NCBI GenBank assembly: GCA_009772925.1
Contig: WOUQ01000005.1
Location: 186,001-250,000, forward strand
Source of the DNA: a bacterium
Lineage (GTDB): Bacteria; Pseudomonadota; Gammaproteobacteria; Burkholderiales; Thiobacillaceae
DNA: 64,000 nt
Direction: 5' to 3'
Position numbers and translations under genes: made by a program. Shown here in pieces: positions 61,661 through 64,000 of this stretch (position 1 is the stretch's first letter; every line of letters starts with the position of its first letter). Below the pieces are notes generated by a model, which ran no database searches, was not told the DNA's origin, and saw only the letters and a list, made by a program, of their open reading frames with translations.

Positions 61661-61690
61661 CCATGCGCAAGAGACCGCTCTTGCGCATGG
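61661..61690. repeat. Perfect 13-bp inverted repeat upstream of the YkgJ gene
   Basis: CCATGCGCAAGAG (61661-61673) and its exact complement (61678-61690), four bases apart. It lies in the leader of the cysteine-cluster gene, between its start and the aprA terminator. Function unknown. Confidence 0.8.
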
Positions 61691-61702
61691 AGGTTCGCAA
61701 AG

Positions 61703-61734
61703 AAAAAAACCGGGCGCCTTGTGAGCGCCCGGTT
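61703..61734 (-). terminator. Terminator after aprA
   Basis: A 10-bp stem (61708-61717 with 61725-61734) with a seven-base loop, followed on the minus strand by seven T residues. It ends the aprBA transcript before the YkgJ gene. Confidence 0.85.
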
Positions 61735-61751
61735 CGTGAGCCTGCTGATGC

Positions 61752-63779
61752 TTAGTGAGCGGCGGGCTTGAACAGCTTGGACTTGTCCACCAGGTCGACG
61801 TGGCGACGCTTGAAGTTGGTCCACTTCTTGGTGGTCTTGTCGTAGATGGAGTTGCCGAAGACTTTCCAGTTCTCTTCGTCGACGAAGTTCTTGTCGGTCC
61901 GGTAGTAGAAGCCGGGGTAACGGCTTTCTTCACGGAACTGGATGTGCTTCATGTGGGCTTCCGCGGTCAGGATGCGGTGGTAGTTTTCCCAGGCGCGCAG
62001 CAGTTCATGCAGATCCTTGGCGCGCATCTTCATGGCGTCTTCTTTCAGCATTTCCAGCTTCTGCTCGGCGACTTCCAGCATCTTGTCGTTGGTGTTGTAG
62101 TAGGTGGCAACACCGGCAACGTACTCGTCCATGATCTTCTGCAGACGGAACTGCAGCATCTTGGGCGTGATGTAGTTGGGGTTGACGTCGATGGCGGTGG
62201 TGTAGTCCTTGAACTCCAGATAGGTACGCACCGGACGGTAGATGTCCTCGACCAGCTGTTCGACGGAGGTGTCGAGCTCGACCTTGAGGTCCTTGTTGTC
62301 CAGGCAGTACTTGACCATGGCCTTGGCGGCCAGGCGGCCTTCGGTGTGGGAACCGGAAGAGAACTTGTGGCCGGAAGCGCCCACGCCGTCACCGGCGGTG
62401 AACAGGCCCTTGACGGTGGTCATGCCACGGTAGCCCCAGCTCCAGCCCTTGGGCAGGTGAGCGGGAACGCCTTCGATCTCGGGATCGGCGGCGGTGGGAG
62501 CACCGACGTCGGTGGGACCGGAAACCCAGATGCCGCAGCAGCCGGAGTGGCTACCCAGCAGGTAGGGCTCGGTGGGCATCAGCTCGGAGTTCTTCTTCTC
62601 GGGCTCGACGTTCTCGCCAACCCAGATGCCGCACTGGCCGACGCACATGTCGAGGAAGTCTTCCCAGGCTTCGGCTTCCAGGTGCTTCACTTCGCGCGGG
62701 GACAGAGTCTTGGCCAGGTTGCCCAGGGCGGTCACGGTGTCCATCCAGATCGGGCCGCGGCCTTCCTTCATTTCCTTCAGCATGACGTGGTTACGCAGGC
62801 AGGAAGCGGGCACGGCAGCCTGGCCGTACGGGGGGTACTGGTCCAGCATGGCCTTGTTCTTGGTCAGATAGTCCTCGCCGTAGGCGTTGGTGGCGCGGGC
62901 CTTGAACAGCAGGAACCAGGCGCCGACCGGGCCGTAGCCGTCCTTGAAGCGGCAGGGCACGAAGCGGTTTTCCATCATGGTCAGCTCGGCGCCGGCTTCG
63001 GCAGCCATGGCGTAGGTGGAACCGGCGTTCCAGACGGGGTACCAGGCGCGGCCGGTACCTTCGCCCACGGAACGCGGACGGAAGATGTTCACGCAGCCGC
63101 CGGCGGCCAGCAGGATGGTCTTGGCCTTGTACACGTGCAGGGTGTGGTTACGGGTGGAGAAGCCGACAGCACCGGCGATGCGGTTCTTGTCGTTCTTGTC
63201 GTTCACCAGCTTGACGATGAAGATGCGCTCTTCGATGCGGTCCATGCCCAAGGCCTTCTTGGCGGCCTCGGCGACGATCCACTTGTAGGATTCGCCGTTG
63301 ATCATGATCTGCCACTTGCCGGAACGCACGGGCTTGCCGCCGTCCTTCAGGGAGGGCAGGCCTTCGCCGATGGCGGCGGCGCCGTCGTGACGCTCGCCGT
63401 TGGCATCGGTCTTCCAAATGGGCAGGCCCCACTCTTCGAACAGGTGCACGGAGTCGTCGACGTTGCGGCCGACATCGTAGGCCAGGTCGTCACGGGTAAT
63501 GCCCATCAGGTCGTTGGAGACCATGCGGGCGTAGTCGGCGGGATCCTTGTCGTCGCCGATGTAGGTGTTGATGGCGGACAGACCCTGGGCCACGGCGCCG
63601 GAACGATCCATGGCGGCCTTGTCGACCAGCTTGATCTTCAGTTCCACGCCAGCTTCGGCCTTGGCGACCTCGGCCCAGCGCATGACTTCATAGGCGGCGC
63701 CACAGCAGGCCATGCCACCACCAATCATCAGGATGTCGACTTCTTCCTGGATGACGTCGGGATTTCCAAATTCAGCCAT
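61752..63779 (-). CDS. aprA: Adenylylsulfate (APS) reductase alpha subunit
   Basis: A 675-residue flavoprotein that interconverts APS and sulfite/AMP, a central step of dissimilatory sulfur metabolism. FAD-binding VDILMIGGGMACCGAAYEV and the second flavin segment GLFTAGDGVGASGHKFSSGSHTEGRLAAKAM are visible. The substrate-side residues lie in the RSVGEGTGRAWYPVWNAGS and WMDTV regions. It follows aprB on the same strand, 18 bases downstream, and ends at a terminator. Whether it runs in the oxidative or reductive direction cannot be read from sequence; the betaproteobacterial background favours oxidation. AprM or QmoABC genes are not seen in the window. Confidence 0.97.
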   Translation of the reverse strand: MAEFGNPDVIQEEVDILMIGGGMACCGAAYEVMRWAEVAKAEAGVELKIKLVDKAAMDRSGAVAQGLSAINTYIGDDKDPADYARMVSNDLMGITRDDLAYDVGRNVDDSVHLFEEWGLPIWKTDANGERHDGAAAIGEGLPSLKDGGKPVRSGKWQIMINGESYKWIVAEAAKKALGMDRIEERIFIVKLVNDKNDKNRIAGAVGFSTRNHTLHVYKAKTILLAAGGCVNIFRPRSVGEGTGRAWYPVWNAGSTYAMAAEAGAELTMMENRFVPCRFKDGYGPVGAWFLLFKARATNAYGEDYLTKNKAMLDQYPPYGQAAVPASCLRNHVMLKEMKEGRGPIWMDTVTALGNLAKTLSPREVKHLEAEAWEDFLDMCVGQCGIWVGENVEPEKKNSELMPTEPYLLGSHSGCCGIWVSGPTDVGAPTAADPEIEGVPAHLPKGWSWGYRGMTTVKGLFTAGDGVGASGHKFSSGSHTEGRLAAKAMVKYCLDNKDLKVELDTSVEQLVEDIYRPVRTYLEFKDYTTAIDVNPNYITPKMLQFRLQKIMDEYVAGVATYYNTNDKMLEVAEQKLEMLKEDAMKMRAKDLHELLRAWENYHRILTAEAHMKHIQFREESRYPGFYYRTDKNFVDEENWKVFGNSIYDKTTKKWTNFKRRHVDLVDKSKLFKPAAH

Positions 63780-63797
63780 TTCTTTTACCTCTCTCGA

Positions 63798-64000
63798 TTA
63801 CTTGCGGATCAGTTCGGCGGGGTTGCCGGCGCGGAAACCGCCCGTGGTGTCACGGGTGAAGGAACCGACGGCCTCGATGTCGGCCAGCTTGGGCATGGGC
63901 TTGCCGCCGAAGGGATCGATGGAGCCTTCCGGGGTGGTGCGGATCGGGAACTTGAAGCGCTTCAGCACGCCATTGCGGAACTTGATGGTCCACATGATGG
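63798..64000 (-). CDS. aprB: Adenylylsulfate reductase beta subunit, C-terminal fragment
   Basis: About 67 C-terminal codons of the [4Fe-4S] ferredoxin-like beta subunit, ending in the AprB tail that wraps around AprA (IMWTIKFRNGVLKRFKFPIRTTPEGSIDPF). The cluster-binding part lies beyond the right edge. The fragment is immediately upstream of aprA, the universal order. Confidence 0.92.
   Translation of the reverse strand, partial: IMWTIKFRNGVLKRFKFPIRTTPEGSIDPFGGKPMPKLADIEAVGSFTRDTTGGFRAGNPAELIRK

Overview
The window is a GC-rich chromosomal segment, most consistent with a betaproteobacterium that has dissimilatory sulfur metabolism. Supporting this are the gene orders typical of that class (pilT-pilU divergent from yggS-proC-yggT, rlmH-maf-rng, lptM-lysA divergent from cyaY), a complete methylcitrate block, and at the right edge aprB-aprA for adenylylsulfate reductase, the APS/sulfite enzyme of sulfur oxidisers and sulfate reducers. 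The species cannot be named from the sequence alone. Coding density is high. The GC richness produces many long spurious antisense frames, which are omitted.

Left part (1-24 kb): the start of gltB runs off the left edge. Next come a compact hvfA-hvfB-hvfC operon, which encodes a secreted peptide with eight EGKCG motifs and its MNIO-type maturation enzymes, and a small heat-shock gene behind a sigma-32-like promoter. These are followed by argB, an uncharacterised protein, an EVE-domain protein, a TauE-type permease, a DUF3530 hydrolase and pilT/pilU. A housekeeping operon follows (yggS, proC, yggT, DUF167, a dynamin-like GTPase), converging on rlmH-maf-rng. tRNA-Ala and tRNA-Glu precede an OmpA-type protein with six calcium-binding-type repeats, then mscL, nadA, hda, a GT-B-like glycosyltransferase and a thioredoxin.

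Middle (24-43 kb): an AlaLysPro-rich histone H1-like protein, lptM-lysA, cyaY, two coupled cyclic-nucleotide-binding-domain proteins, an AEC transporter, a DEDDh exonuclease/GIY-YIG nuclease fusion, an ion permease, an orphan solute-binding protein, a 1349-residue GGDEF/EAL protein ending in a CZB zinc domain, and a Mut7-C protein. The prpE-prpB-prpC-prpD operon has three related palindromic repeats in its gaps.

Right part (43-64 kb): a PhnD-like/PAS/GGDEF sensor divergent from prpE, trpG-trpD without trpE or trpC, tRNA-Arg, a DksA-like zinc-finger protein, uup and a small secreted protein. An unusual cluster follows: a sulfotransferase divergent from a coupled trio of TPP enzyme, glycosyltransferase-like protein and PaaK/CapK-like adenylating enzyme. 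A LysR-pirin-isochorismatase-monooxygenase cassette comes next, then a YkgJ-type cysteine-cluster protein and aprA/aprB.

The observations most worth following up are the hvfABC peptide system, two intergenic elements 10.6 kb apart with identically spaced DnaA-box triplets on either side of hda, and the sulfotransferase/TPP/glycosyltransferase/adenylation cluster.
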